Shown: positions 1-11,389 of the stretch, piece by piece
Numbering within the stretch: the stretch's first letter is position 1
How the letters are laid out: each line of letters starts with the position of its first letter
Origin: Burkholderiales bacterium UBA2647
GTDB taxonomy: Bacteria > Pseudomonadota > Gammaproteobacteria > Burkholderiales > Burkholderiaceae_E
Length of the DNA stretch: 11,398 bases
Direction: 5' to 3'
Assembly (NCBI GenBank): GCA_002359635.1
Contig: DENJ01000013.1
Span: forward strand, 1-11,398
Made by a program: the position numbers and the translations under genes
The notes under the pieces: generated by a model
Seen by the model: the letters and a program-made list of their open reading frames with translations, nothing else
Told to the model about the DNA's origin: nothing
The model's database searches: none

Positions 1-692
1 ATCAACTTGCCTTGGCGTTCGATTCCCTTGCCGGTGGTCCACGATTTGGATGTGACGCCCCTGGCGCGCATGTCTCTCACAAGCGTGACCATCGAGGGCA
101 TCGCAGCGAACCTCGTGAACATCTCCCGCACGACCTTCGCCTCTTCCGGGTTGGGAATTAGCTTGCGGTCTGAAACGTCATAGCCCAGCGGTGGCATTCC
201 ACCCATCCAGATCCCGCGCTGGCGTGAGGCTGCAATCTTGTCGCGCACTCGCTCGCCAGCCAACTCTCGTTCGAACTGGGCAAAGGACAGCAGGATGTTC
301 AATGTCAGCCGGCCCATGGAGGTGGTTGTGTTGAACGCTTGCGTCACCGACACGAAGGTGACCTTGTGCTCATCAAAAATCTCGACCAGCTTGGCAAAGT
401 CGGCAAGTGAGCGCGAGAGCCGGTCGATTTTGTAGACGACGATGATGTCGACCATGCCGCTGCGGACGTCTTCCAGCAGTTTTTTGAGGCCGGGGCGCTC
501 CATGTTGCCCCCGGAGTAGCCCCCGTCGTCGTAGCGCTCCCGCGCCATGAGCCAGCCCTCTGATTTTTGGCTAGCGATGTAGTTCTCACAGGCATCCCGC
601 TGCGCGTCCAGCGAGTTGAAGTTCTGGTCGAGCCCCTCTTCTGTGGACTTGCGCGTGTAGATGGCGCAGATCAGGCGACGTTCTGCCGTCAT
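1..692 (-). CDS. Large serine recombinase, N-terminal part (runs off left edge)
   Basis: Site-specific recombinase of the serine resolvase/invertase superfamily, probably the enzyme that moves the island. The visible 230 residues contain a complete catalytic domain. The nucleophile is Ser16 in the motif YTRKS. The conserved arginine stretch IDRLSRS is at residues 89-95, and the GRLTLNILLSFAQFERE helix at 127-143 matches the family pattern. From about residue 165 the 'Recombinase' DNA-binding domain begins (MPPLGYDVSDRKLIPNPEEA). The C-terminus, where a zinc ribbon and coiled coil would be expected, lies outside the window. The ATG at 692-690 is preceded by AAGGAG at a good distance and overlaps the stop of the upstream DUF2924 gene as ATGA, so the two are probably translationally coupled. 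No internal stop or frameshift is seen. The family is certain; whether it is an integrase, resolvase or transposase type cannot be decided from this part. Confidence 0.95.
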   Translation of the reverse strand, partial: MTAERRLICAIYTRKSTEEGLDQNFNSLDAQRDACENYIASQKSEGWLMARERYDDGGYSGGNMERPGLKKLLEDVRSGMVDIIVVYKIDRLSRSLADFAKLVEIFDEHKVTFVSVTQAFNTTTSMGRLTLNILLSFAQFERELAGERVRDKIAASRQRGIWMGGMPPLGYDVSDRKLIPNPEEAKVVREMFTRFAAMPSMVTLVRDMRARGVTSKSWTTGKGIERQGKL

Positions 693-1135
693 GCGCTGCT
701 CCTTGCCGAGCCCAGCCCAAAGAAGGCCCACCCATTGCGGTTGGTGCCGGTAATGGCGCGCGCGATGCTGGACAGGGATTTGTACCGCCGGCCCTGGTAG
801 TCGAAGTAGTTGACGCCCACCACAACCTCGCAAGGCGTGCCTTGCCATTCACGGATCAGCCGTGTCCCGGCGATGGGGCGGTTGTCCAGCCGACGGCGCC
901 GGACCTCCTGCTTGCCGCCATCGAGTTGTTCGCCCAGCAGTTCAAGGCGCTTTGCAGTCTCGCGCTTCAGGCCTCCGTAGGCCAATTCCTGGATGCGGTA
1001 CGCCAGGCGTGTTTCAAGGAAGCGGCGGTTGAACGGGGGCGCGTCCTGGTGGAAGAGGTCCCGCCACATCTGCTTGAGCTCGGCGGTACTAGCGGTTTTG
1101 AGGGCGGCCACGCGGGCCACGACGGGTTCAGTCAC
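689..1135 (-). CDS. DUF2924 family protein
   Basis: Small basic protein of 148 residues with the DUF2924 signature: an N-terminal helical part (FLETRLAYRIQELAYGG, about 39-55), then RPIAGTRLIREWQGT (86-100) followed by a beta-rich segment and SLSSIARAITGTNRNGWAFFGL near the C-terminus. The biochemical role is unknown. The family is regularly found next to large serine recombinases in prophages and genomic islands of Proteobacteria, so an accessory role in recombination is an inference. The start is GTG at 1135-1133. It is preceded by AAGGAG seven bases upstream and overlaps the end of the small upstream ORF by 4 bases (GTGA). Its own stop overlaps the recombinase ATG by 4 bases. The spacing suggests one transcript with the recombinase. 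Confidence 0.9.
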   Translation of the reverse strand: MTEPVVARVAALKTASTAELKQMWRDLFHQDAPPFNRRFLETRLAYRIQELAYGGLKRETAKRLELLGEQLDGGKQEVRRRRLDNRPIAGTRLIREWQGTPCEVVVGVNYFDYQGRRYKSLSSIARAITGTNRNGWAFFGLGSARSSA

Positions 1136-1314
1136 TGGGGTTCTCCTTGGTGGTCAGGACACCCCGTACTAACGCTCTGTTCGGTCAGGTTATCAAGTCC
1201 ATCCTGGCGGTCGCGCATGCGGATGACGGCCAGAGCCAGAATCGCCCCCACAACGGCAGCCGGGGGCTTAGCGGGGGGGGTCTTGGATGTGGGGCGTGTA
1301 GATTGGGCTGGCAT
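1132..1314 (-). CDS. Possible small protein, 60 aa, unrecognised
   Basis: A 60-residue ORF that I do not recognise. The N-terminus is Pro/Ala/Lys-rich (KTPPAKPPAA at about 11-20). It is followed by a short hydrophobic stretch AAVVGAILALAVI (19-31), which could be a weak membrane segment, and then a polar tail. For: its stop overlaps the DUF2924 start as GTGA, the same 4-base arrangement as the next junction, and the RBS of the DUF2924 gene lies inside it. Against: no ribosome binding site precedes its ATG, a stop codon lies three codons upstream, and it resembles no family I know. It contains a run of eight C on its coding strand (plus positions 1273-1280). It may be a leader ORF that couples translation, or a chance reading frame. 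Confidence 0.35.
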   Translation of the reverse strand: MPAQSTRPTSKTPPAKPPAAVVGAILALAVIRMRDRQDGLDNLTEQSVSTGCPDHQGEPQ

Positions 1315-1373
1315 GAAGGTTCATACCGGCGTACCCCGGGCGCTTTCTCAGCCACAAGCATTTCCTTGCTGCG

Positions 1374-1865
1374 CTACCAGGGCCTCACTTCTGAGATCCA
1401 GTAGTCGTCAAACAAAGCCAGCCTGGCGGCATCCATGGTGGGGAACACCTTCTTGCTGTGGCGCGTGCCGATCCAATAAGCCCACCGGTTTGCCCCCGTG
1501 CGACGGACGCCAACGTTGATGCCCTTGATGTTGAGGTACCTGTTGCCCTTTGCTGAAACTCGCCACTGTCGGGTCAACCACCGTGCGCGTCTCGTAGCTC
1601 GGTTTTTCATCGCGGACTCACGCCGCTTCGGTCCAGCGTAGTCGTCGCTCAGCTTTTCGGCGCAGATGCACCCGACCTCGCATTGGGTGTCGCAGTCCGG
1701 GTGTTCCATGACGTGAACGAACCGAATTCGCTCGTTGCCGCACATCTCGCAGGCGGCGTAGTCGATCTCTTCCCCGCTGCCAACGCCGTCGCCGAGGTCA
1801 TGCACCCCGACGCAGCGCCAGCCCTTGTGGGGCATTCCAGGTTGATCCCAGCGTCCATTTCCCAT
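1374..1865 (-). CDS. Conserved hypothetical zinc-binding-like protein
   Basis: 163 residues of a type often seen in prophages and genomic islands, of unknown function. The N-terminal half carries closely spaced putative metal ligands: Cys39-x2-Cys42, His51, His55, Cys58, Cys62, Cys66 and Cys68 (CEMCGNE ... HPDCDTQCEVGCIC), consistent with one or two zinc sites. A basic helix follows (KNRATRRARWLTRQW, about 87-101), then a beta-rich C-terminal segment (KGINVGVRR, RWAYWIG) that could be a small AP2/integrase-like three-stranded sheet, though that is only an impression. I chose the second ATG (1865) because GGAGGG lies eight bases before it; the first ATG at 1880 would overlap that site and has no RBS. 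It is divergent from hsdM and shares its upstream region. It is 59 bases from the next minus-strand ORF and may head the recombinase transcript. Confidence 0.75.
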   Translation of the reverse strand: MGNGRWDQPGMPHKGWRCVGVHDLGDGVGSGEEIDYAACEMCGNERIRFVHVMEHPDCDTQCEVGCICAEKLSDDYAGPKRRESAMKNRATRRARWLTRQWRVSAKGNRYLNIKGINVGVRRTGANRWAYWIGTRHSKKVFPTMDAARLALFDDYWISEVRPW

Positions 1866-1955
1866 GCTCCAGCCCTCCATAGGTGTCCCGCGGTGCTGGT
1901 GAATGGTCTGAGGCGCTCCGGCAGGTCAGCCGGCTAGGCTGGGGCCTGGATTACC

Positions 1956-1976
1956 CTGAAAGGGCCAAATTTTCAG
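1956..1976. promoter_or_regulatory. Inverted repeat CTGAAA-N9-TTTCAG in the divergent promoter region
   Basis: CTGAAA at 1956-1961 and TTTCAG at 1971-1976 are exact inverted copies separated by nine bases. The repeat lies between the start of the minus-strand zinc-protein gene and the hsdM promoter, ten bases upstream of the -35 box. Its position and symmetry would suit a dimeric regulator such as an XRE protein. Six-base arms are short enough to occur by chance in GC-rich DNA, so this is a candidate only. Confidence 0.2.
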
Positions 1977-1985
1977 CACAGGGGG

Positions 1986-2014
1986 TTGACAAACATAACA
2001 AACATAGCAATCAT
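1986..2014 (+). promoter_or_regulatory. Promoter of the hsdMSR operon
   Basis: The -35 box TTGACA (1986-1991) is an exact consensus match. With the standard 17-bp spacer the -10 box is AATCAT (2009-2014, four of six matches to TATAAT). An alternative, TCATAT at 2011-2016, has a 19-bp spacer and three matches. The surrounding 35 bases are strikingly AT-rich against a GC-rich background. Either choice puts the transcription start at about 2020-2023, that is at the hsdM ATG (2021). There is no ribosome binding site before that ATG, so a leaderless message fits the sequence. The promoter is inferred by eye, without experimental support. Confidence 0.6.
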
Positions 2015-2015
2015 A
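1989..2015 (+). repeat. Three tandem 9-bp repeats overlapping the hsdM promoter
   Basis: ACAAACATA occurs twice exactly (1989-1997, 1998-2006), followed directly by a third copy GCAATCATA with seven of nine matches (2007-2015). The array starts within the -35 box, fills the spacer and covers the proposed -10 box. It is therefore placed to act as an operator. The HTH domain carried by the HsdM protein encoded immediately downstream is an obvious candidate ligand, but that is inference. The 9-bp period is shorter than one helical turn, so successive copies would not lie on the same face of the DNA. Confidence 0.6.
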
Positions 2016-2020
2016 TCAAC

Positions 2021-3867
<1,847 letters not shown>

Positions 3868-3871
<4 letters not shown>

Positions 3872-5075
3872 GCCGACTCTGGGATGTTGCTTCCGTAGCA
3901 GATTGCCTGGTTACGGTGCCGACTGCGGGAAAAACAAAGGTCCAAGCGCGCGACTACAAGCCGAGCGGTCGCTTTCAGGTAATCGATCAGGGACAGGAGC
4001 CGGTTGCTGGCTGGACTGATGACGAGAGTGCTGTGATTGATTCACCACTCCCATTGATCGTTTTTGGCGATCACACCCGTACTTTCAAATTCGTGGATCG
4101 CCCTTTTGCCCGTGGAGCAGACGGTACGCAACTGCTGCGACCCAAGGACGGCATTGATCCACTTTTCTTCTTCTACGCCTGCCGTGCTATCGACCTACCT
4201 GCACGCGGCTACAACCGGCATTTCACCATCCTGAAGGAGAAGGAACTGGCCTATCCGCTCAATACAACTGAGCAGAGGGCGATTGCCGGTGTCCTTCGTA
4301 AGACGGAGTCAGCGTTGCAGCAGCAGACGGCACTAATCGACAACCTACGAGAACTCAAACGCGCCTCCATGCGCGAGTTGTTCACGCGCGGGCTGCGTGG
4401 CGAGCCTCGGAAGGAAACTGAGATCGGGCTGTTGCCAGAGACGTGGGTCGTTCATTCGCTGAGCGAAGTTGCAACTCTTGAGCGTGGACGCTTTATGCAT
4501 CGACCTCGGAACGAGCCCAGGTTTTATGGCGGCAAAACACCATTCATCCAAACCGGCGACGTTGTGCGGTCTGCCGGGTACATCCAAAACTACTCGCAGA
4601 CTTTGAATGAAGTGGGTGTTGCAATTAGCCGCGAGTTCAAAGCCGGTACGATTCTCATCACGATTGCGGCAAATATCGGCTATTCAGGAATCCTTGAATT
4701 CAATGCTGCATGCCCCGACAGCCTTATTGCAATTTCACCTTCGACAGATCTAAATAACAAGTTTTTAAATTACTACCTGCAAACTCAGCAGCCCAAGATG
4801 GATCGGGAGGCTCCGAAGGGGACGCAAAAAAATATCAACATACAGTTTCTTTCACCTTGGCCTGTGCCATTACCCTCTCTGGAGGAGCAGGAAAAAATTG
4901 TCGCTGTGCTTGAAGCTATCGACAGAAAAATCGCGCTGCATTGCCGAAAGCGATTAATTCTGGAAGAGCTTTTCAACTCCTTGTTGCACCAGCTGGTGAA
5001 CGGCGAAATCGCCGTGACCGATCTGGATCTGTCGGCGCAGCCCGGAGCCTTGGCTCAGTATGAGGGGGCTGCAGC

Positions 5076-5079
<4 letters not shown>
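3868..5079 (+). CDS. hsdS: Type I RM specificity subunit HsdS
   Basis: DNA sequence-recognition subunit, 403 residues, normal length for HsdS. TRD1 covers about residues 1-140, with the Methylase_S pattern IVFGDHTR (64-71) and RGYNRHF near 112-118. A central conserved helix with many Gln/Leu/Arg (about 140-175) forms half of the spacer. TRD2 begins at IGLLPETW (about 187) and runs to about 330, including TPFIQTGDV and AANIGYSG. It ends with the second conserved helix (LEEQEKIVAVLEAIDRKI and following). The two TRDs would read the two halves of a split target site. ATG at 3868 overlaps the hsdM stop, and the hsdS stop overlaps hsdR, both as ATGA. TRD2 coding DNA is much poorer in GC than its surroundings (I count 76 of 180 bases, 42 percent, in 4681-4860), suggesting domain exchange. 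The actual recognition sequence cannot be read from the protein. Confidence 0.96.
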
Positions 5080-8014
<2,935 letters not shown>

Positions 8015-8018
<4 letters not shown>

Positions 8019-8323
8019 AAAAGTCGCCATACCCCGCTCAGGATCTGCGGCGCCGCGCCATGGCGTGGGCTGTGAGGCTGAAGGTCAATCCCCGCGTTGT
8101 GCGCGTGCAGGAAATGCGCCGGAAGTGGGGCTCTTGCACTGCTTCTGGGACAGTGACTTTAGCCTTGGATTTGCTCGATCGAGACAAACGTTTTCAAGAC
8201 TACGTAATCGTTCACGAACTGCTGCATCTGCGGTTCGCCAGGCACGGGCGAATGTTCAAGGCGCTTCTCAGCGCCCATGTGCCTGGCTGGAGGGAATATG
8301 AGTTGAGCAGCCGCGAGATTTAG
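8015..8323 (+). CDS. YgjP/DUF45-type (SprT-like) zinc metallopeptidase, short form
   Basis: A 102-residue protein with the core of the YgjP-like (DUF45) zinc metallopeptidase fold. WGSC (38-41) is the family's hallmark tetrad. HELLH (67-71) is the HExxH zinc-binding and catalytic motif, with His77 in ARHGRMF at the spacing expected for the third ligand. Full-length YgjP-type proteins are usually about 230 residues; this one has only the C-terminal catalytic half. The start nevertheless overlaps the hsdR stop as ATGA and the frame is intact, so it looks like a genuine short form rather than a broken gene. Small metallopeptidases of this kind recur next to hsdR in type I RM operons. Their role is not established; control of HsdR level or activity is a reasonable guess, since restriction subunits are known targets of proteolytic control in enterobacteria (by ClpXP). 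Its substrate is unknown. Confidence 0.9.
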
Positions 8324-8332
8324 GAGTGCCGT

Positions 8333-10582
8333 ATGGGCGAAACAAAAACACAAACAAGCCAGGCAGTGAAAGCCACAAGCTTCAAGAACGGTGTTTCACT
8401 GCACCGACTGCTGGAGACCGCACCGCTGGATGCGCTTGAGCCATTTTTCCGGGATGTCGAGGACGGGGCGCATGCTTCCATCTTTCTCACGCCTGCCTGG
8501 CCTTCGCAGAGAGACGACGCGGTCATTCTTGAACTTAGGGAACATCTGCTCCGAGTCGCCAATTCACTTGCGAGTGATGTTGCTGTCCCATTGGATCGGC
8601 ATGCCCAACGCATTTTGACTCTTGCCGATGGTCGAGGCACCGAAGCATTGAACCGGGCAGCAGAACGTCTGTTCGATACCGAGAAGATCGCCGCATTTCA
8701 TGGACAGCTGGATGCAGTGGGTCGAAGCGTGTGGCTGTATCAGAACGATCAACTGTTGTTCGACGAAGCCGAAAGCCTGTTCTATGTTGACCACTACCGA
8801 AATTTTGGTCGTATGTACGAGGCATTCGAGCTGGACGCACGTGATGAGGTGCGCTTCGTTTGGGACGAAACGGTGCGTGAAGCGCTTGAGGCTGAAATTC
8901 AGAAGACACTGGAGCTCAATGGACGGTGTTCAGTAACCCACTTGGAGACCACTGGTAAAGATCAAGATGGAAATGATCAGGTCCAGCATCTGATTCTGGT
9001 TCGTCACGGCGGGCCGCTTTCAAGCGTCGCAGAATTTCTTGAAGCCGATGGCACAAGGAAAGAGCGCTACTACCGCCCTCTGAATGAGGCGACGCTACTC
9101 TATGTCCCCGACGAAGGCGTACTGGAGATTTTCTCTGCCAGTCCAGCGGTAAGGCAAAGGGTCGCTGCGGCTTTCGCCCAGGTTGGCCTGAAGATGGATC
9201 TTTCTGATCGGCCGTTGACGCTCAAGCAATATGACCTCTCACGCTTTTTGAGTTCATTGAGTTTGAGTACTCCGACGGTTCCAGGGTTCGATATTGAGCG
9301 AGTCGCTGTCGTCGAAGTCGACTGCAGGCCCGACAACCCAAAACACAGGGCTGGCCTCAAGGTAACGCTGGCTGATGACATCGAGGCTGTGGCCCAAGCC
9401 ATGTTTGGCCAAGATCACATCTTTAAGAAGGCAGTCAGTCTTGCACGGGTGGTGATTGCTGTGCGCTACACCCGTCATGGCGATAGCAAGGCCAAGACGC
9501 TGAACATCACTCTTTCCGAGCCAAACAGGTGTAATTTGCGAAGCAATCGGGATCCCGTTCAGCGGGATCTTGGGTACGCGTTGCTCAGCTCCTGGGGAGT
9601 CTTGCGTCAGGTGGTCGCGATGGACGCTGAACAGGAAAAAGCACATTTCCCGGCGCTGATGATGCTGTACGACCAGACCATCGTGGAAGTTCCTGGCAAC
9701 TATTTCCTGACCCGCAACCTGGATCCGGTCGCGCTTCAAGAGGTAGGGTTCATCGAGCGCAAGGGGCGCTACCAAAGCCTACTTATTGACGAGGACGGCA
9801 CCAGTCATGAGGTCAGTGTTCGCGCTTCAGGGAAACCAGGTGTTGTGGTTTATGACCATCCGGAGGATGGGCGTAAGGTCGAACTGCCGTATCTGGCTGT
9901 TGAGAAGTTCAGCGTTCGGCGGGACTGGCTTGACGAAATCGTCGTCAAAAGGCTCTCGGCTCACATGGCCACGAATTCGTTGGTCAAGCTCGATGACCTG
10001 CTGACCTTTCTTGGCGCTATCAATTTTCAAGGCGTCCCGGTTCCGTGCTATTTGGCCCGTGATCTTCGCACCCCAGGAAGCCTGCAACGCCTTGATGTGA
10101 TCTTGCGAAGCCGCGCAGATCAGGGTGTCGGAGTCGTTCTTTCCGGTGGGCGCGATCATCCCCTTTGTTTAGGTTCAAACGTCATCGTCTGTGTAGCCGA
10201 AATTCTTTCGTCTGGCGGCGATGAGGCGCTCATTGACGTAGCTAAGTTGGGTTCGACTTTTGAGCAGCGCAAGCAACTTGCACAAGGCGGCTCCGTGATT
10301 GACCTTGTCCGTACGGATGTCTACAGCGCAACGCTGTACATCCCGGGCAAGCCATCTCTTCCCCTTTCAGGGCAAAAACAAATCGACTTTTTTCAGGCGC
10401 TGGTTGATGCTTATCGCACTGGCGTTCCTGCGGTGCCCACCAAGAGATTGATGGTGGCCGCCGGCTCGACTGCAGCCACGCCAAGCCAGTTGTTCCGGCC
10501 AGAAGTTTGGCGGGCGATTTTGGGCGTCTATGTTGGTCCGCCGCCTCTTTCCAAGCGGGGAAGTTTTCAGTTGCTGGTTTGA
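8333..10582 (+). CDS. Large RM-operon protein, 749 aa, unrecognised
   Basis: I do not recognise this protein and see no nuclease, ATPase, protease or helicase motif. It starts nine bases after the metallopeptidase stop; AGGAG (8322-8326) overlaps that stop and sits six bases before the ATG, so the gene belongs to the hsd operon. Residues 1 to about 190 look mainly helical, with several acidic and aromatic stretches (LLFDEAESLFYVDHYRNFGRM). About 195-290 look beta-rich (HLILVRHGG, LLYVPDEGVLEIF). The middle and C-terminal parts mix both, with repeated charged loops. There is no signal peptide, membrane segment or obvious coiled coil, so a cytoplasmic location is likely. GC content and codon use resemble the hsd genes. 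A role as an accessory defence factor or regulator of restriction follows only from its position. The length and intact frame across 2.25 kb make it certain to be a real gene. Confidence 0.9.
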   Translation: MGETKTQTSQAVKATSFKNGVSLHRLLETAPLDALEPFFRDVEDGAHASIFLTPAWPSQRDDAVILELREHLLRVANSLASDVAVPLDRHAQRILTLADGRGTEALNRAAERLFDTEKIAAFHGQLDAVGRSVWLYQNDQLLFDEAESLFYVDHYRNFGRMYEAFELDARDEVRFVWDETVREALEAEIQKTLELNGRCSVTHLETTGKDQDGNDQVQHLILVRHGGPLSSVAEFLEADGTRKERYYRPLNEATLLYVPDEGVLEIFSASPAVRQRVAAAFAQVGLKMDLSDRPLTLKQYDLSRFLSSLSLSTPTVPGFDIERVAVVEVDCRPDNPKHRAGLKVTLADDIEAVAQAMFGQDHIFKKAVSLARVVIAVRYTRHGDSKAKTLNITLSEPNRCNLRSNRDPVQRDLGYALLSSWGVLRQVVAMDAEQEKAHFPALMMLYDQTIVEVPGNYFLTRNLDPVALQEVGFIERKGRYQSLLIDEDGTSHEVSVRASGKPGVVVYDHPEDGRKVELPYLAVEKFSVRRDWLDEIVVKRLSAHMATNSLVKLDDLLTFLGAINFQGVPVPCYLARDLRTPGSLQRLDVILRSRADQGVGVVLSGGRDHPLCLGSNVIVCVAEILSSGGDEALIDVAKLGSTFEQRKQLAQGGSVIDLVRTDVYSATLYIPGKPSLPLSGQKQIDFFQALVDAYRTGVPAVPTKRLMVAAGSTAATPSQLFRPEVWRAILGVYVGPPPLSKRGSFQLLV

Positions 10583-10618
10583 TGTCGGACGACAGGTTTA
10601 AAAACGACCACTCCACGG

Positions 10619-10660
10619 CCATCTGAAAACCATCTGAAATAGCCTCGCAGACCATCTGAA
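10619..10660 (+). repeat. Three CCATCTGAA direct repeats upstream of the sigma-like gene
   Basis: CCATCTGAA occurs exactly at 10619-10627, 10630-10638 and 10652-10660. The first two copies share a tenth base (A). The start-to-start distances are 11 and 22 bp, so all three lie roughly on the same face of the helix, as if one site of a four-site array were missing. They sit 50-90 bp upstream of the GTG start of the sigma-like gene, where an activator or repressor would bind. No good -35 box is present; AATACT (10671-10676) is a possible -10 box. This would fit an activator-dependent promoter. The binding protein is unknown. Confidence 0.6.
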
Positions 10661-10678
10661 GTCATATGCGAATACTTG

Positions 10679-10706
10679 GAGACTCCTTAAACGCACCAGG
10701 AGTCTC
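10679..10706 (+). promoter_or_regulatory. 8-bp inverted repeat that would sequester the RBS
   Basis: GAGACTCC (10679-10686) and GGAGTCTC (10699-10706) are perfect inverted copies separated by twelve bases. The 3' arm contains the Shine-Dalgarno sequence AGGAG (10698-10702) of the GTG-initiated gene at 10710. If transcribed from the possible -10 box at 10671-10676, the start would be near the beginning of the first arm, so the hairpin would form at the very 5' end of the message and hide the ribosome binding site. It could equally be a DNA operator palindrome for a dimeric protein. Confidence 0.55.
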
Positions 10707-10709
10707 ACC

Positions 10710-11273
10710 GTGTCCAACGACGATTATTTCCTTCAAGCGGTTTTCAATGCAGCCGCCACACGTACCTACCGCGCTGCGGTCTCTGCCAGGCTGACAAAAG
10801 CCGATCGCGAAGACCTTCACCAATCTATTGTTCTCGACCTGCTGGAGCGGTCCGGCCAGTTTGATCCGGCCCGGGGATGTGCCGGCACCTTTACAGGAGT
10901 GGTTTCAGAGCATCGGACTGCAGACTTCCTGGTCGCGCTGAATCGCGATCGCGCAAAGCTCACATTCTTTTCGGCGCGGGAAGCTGCTAACGACGATGAA
11001 TTTTCTCCCTCGAGTGAGGTTGCTCCCGACGGGGCCGAACCACTGTGGGCGGACGACTCTGACTTGTTTGCCGAGTCAGAAACGCTTCGAGATATTCAAA
11101 CTGCTTTGTCCTACATGAACAACGAGCAAGCTCGTCTGTTTGAGCTTCTCGTTGCTCACCAAGATCTTCCCGCCGCCGCCAAGGCCTCTGGGATGTCCAG
11201 CGCCACTTTCTACCGCCGTGTTGCCGACCTGCAGATGCATCTGCGCATGTTCGGCATTCGGCCGGCCGCCTGA
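10710..11273 (+). CDS. Sigma-70-like (ECF-type) sigma factor
   Basis: 187-residue protein with a two-domain sigma factor layout. Region 2 lies at about residues 20-85: the acidic helix ADREDLHQSIVLDLLE (31-46), FDPARG (51-56) and a helix ending in ADFLVALNRDRAK. A variable acidic linker (about 90-125) follows. Region 4 is at about 127-180, with a helix-turn-helix ending in KASGMSSATFYRRVADLQ. Regions 1 and 3 are absent, as in ECF sigma factors. It would direct RNA polymerase to particular promoters, perhaps those of the mobile element. Sequence match to classic ECF proteins is loose, so a sigma-like transcription factor that does not bind core polymerase is also possible. The start is GTG, with AGGAG seven bases upstream; that site lies inside an inverted repeat. 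No anti-sigma gene is visible nearby. Confidence 0.8.
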   Translation: MSNDDYFLQAVFNAAATRTYRAAVSARLTKADREDLHQSIVLDLLERSGQFDPARGCAGTFTGVVSEHRTADFLVALNRDRAKLTFFSAREAANDDEFSPSSEVAPDGAEPLWADDSDLFAESETLRDIQTALSYMNNEQARLFELLVAHQDLPAAAKASGMSSATFYRRVADLQMHLRMFGIRPAA

Positions 11274-11282
11274 CCGATCGCG

Positions 11283-11306
11283 GGGTGGCTGAGAAAACCA
11301 GCCCCC
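11283..11306 (+). terminator. Hairpin just after the sigma-like gene, possible terminator
   Basis: GGG (11283-11285) and GGCTG (11287-11291), separated by a bulged T, pair with CAGCC (11299-11303) and CCC (11304-11306) around a seven-base loop. It begins nine bases after the stop codon, as a terminator would, but no run of T follows. Weak or rho-assisted termination, or an RNA-stabilising 3' structure, are both possible. Confidence 0.3.
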
Positions 11307-11389
11307 TCGCTCGGTAAGAACCTTCAAGAACCGCAAACGCCGCGCCCTTCTGGGCGGTGGTGGTAGGCCAACTCACGCCTGGAGATTTG

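Noticed and set aside
842..1519. 225-codon plus-strand ORF opposite the DUF2924 gene
   Set aside because: It is antisense to a recognised protein, spans three minus-strand ORFs, and its translation is low-complexity with no domain; a shadow frame of GC-rich DNA.
1927..1941. CAGCC-N5-GGCTG hairpin in the divergent intergenic region
   Set aside because: Short GC stem without a T-run and with no gene ending at that place to terminate; likely chance.
1883..2020. Open reading frame upstream of and continuous with hsdM (46 more residues)
   Set aside because: It would run through the TTGACA promoter and the repeat array, its translation has no family likeness, and no ribosome binding site precedes its ATG.
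11343..11356. CGCCC-TTCT-GGGCG hairpin near the right edge
   Set aside because: Only five base pairs and no T-run after it; too common in GC-rich DNA to call a terminator.
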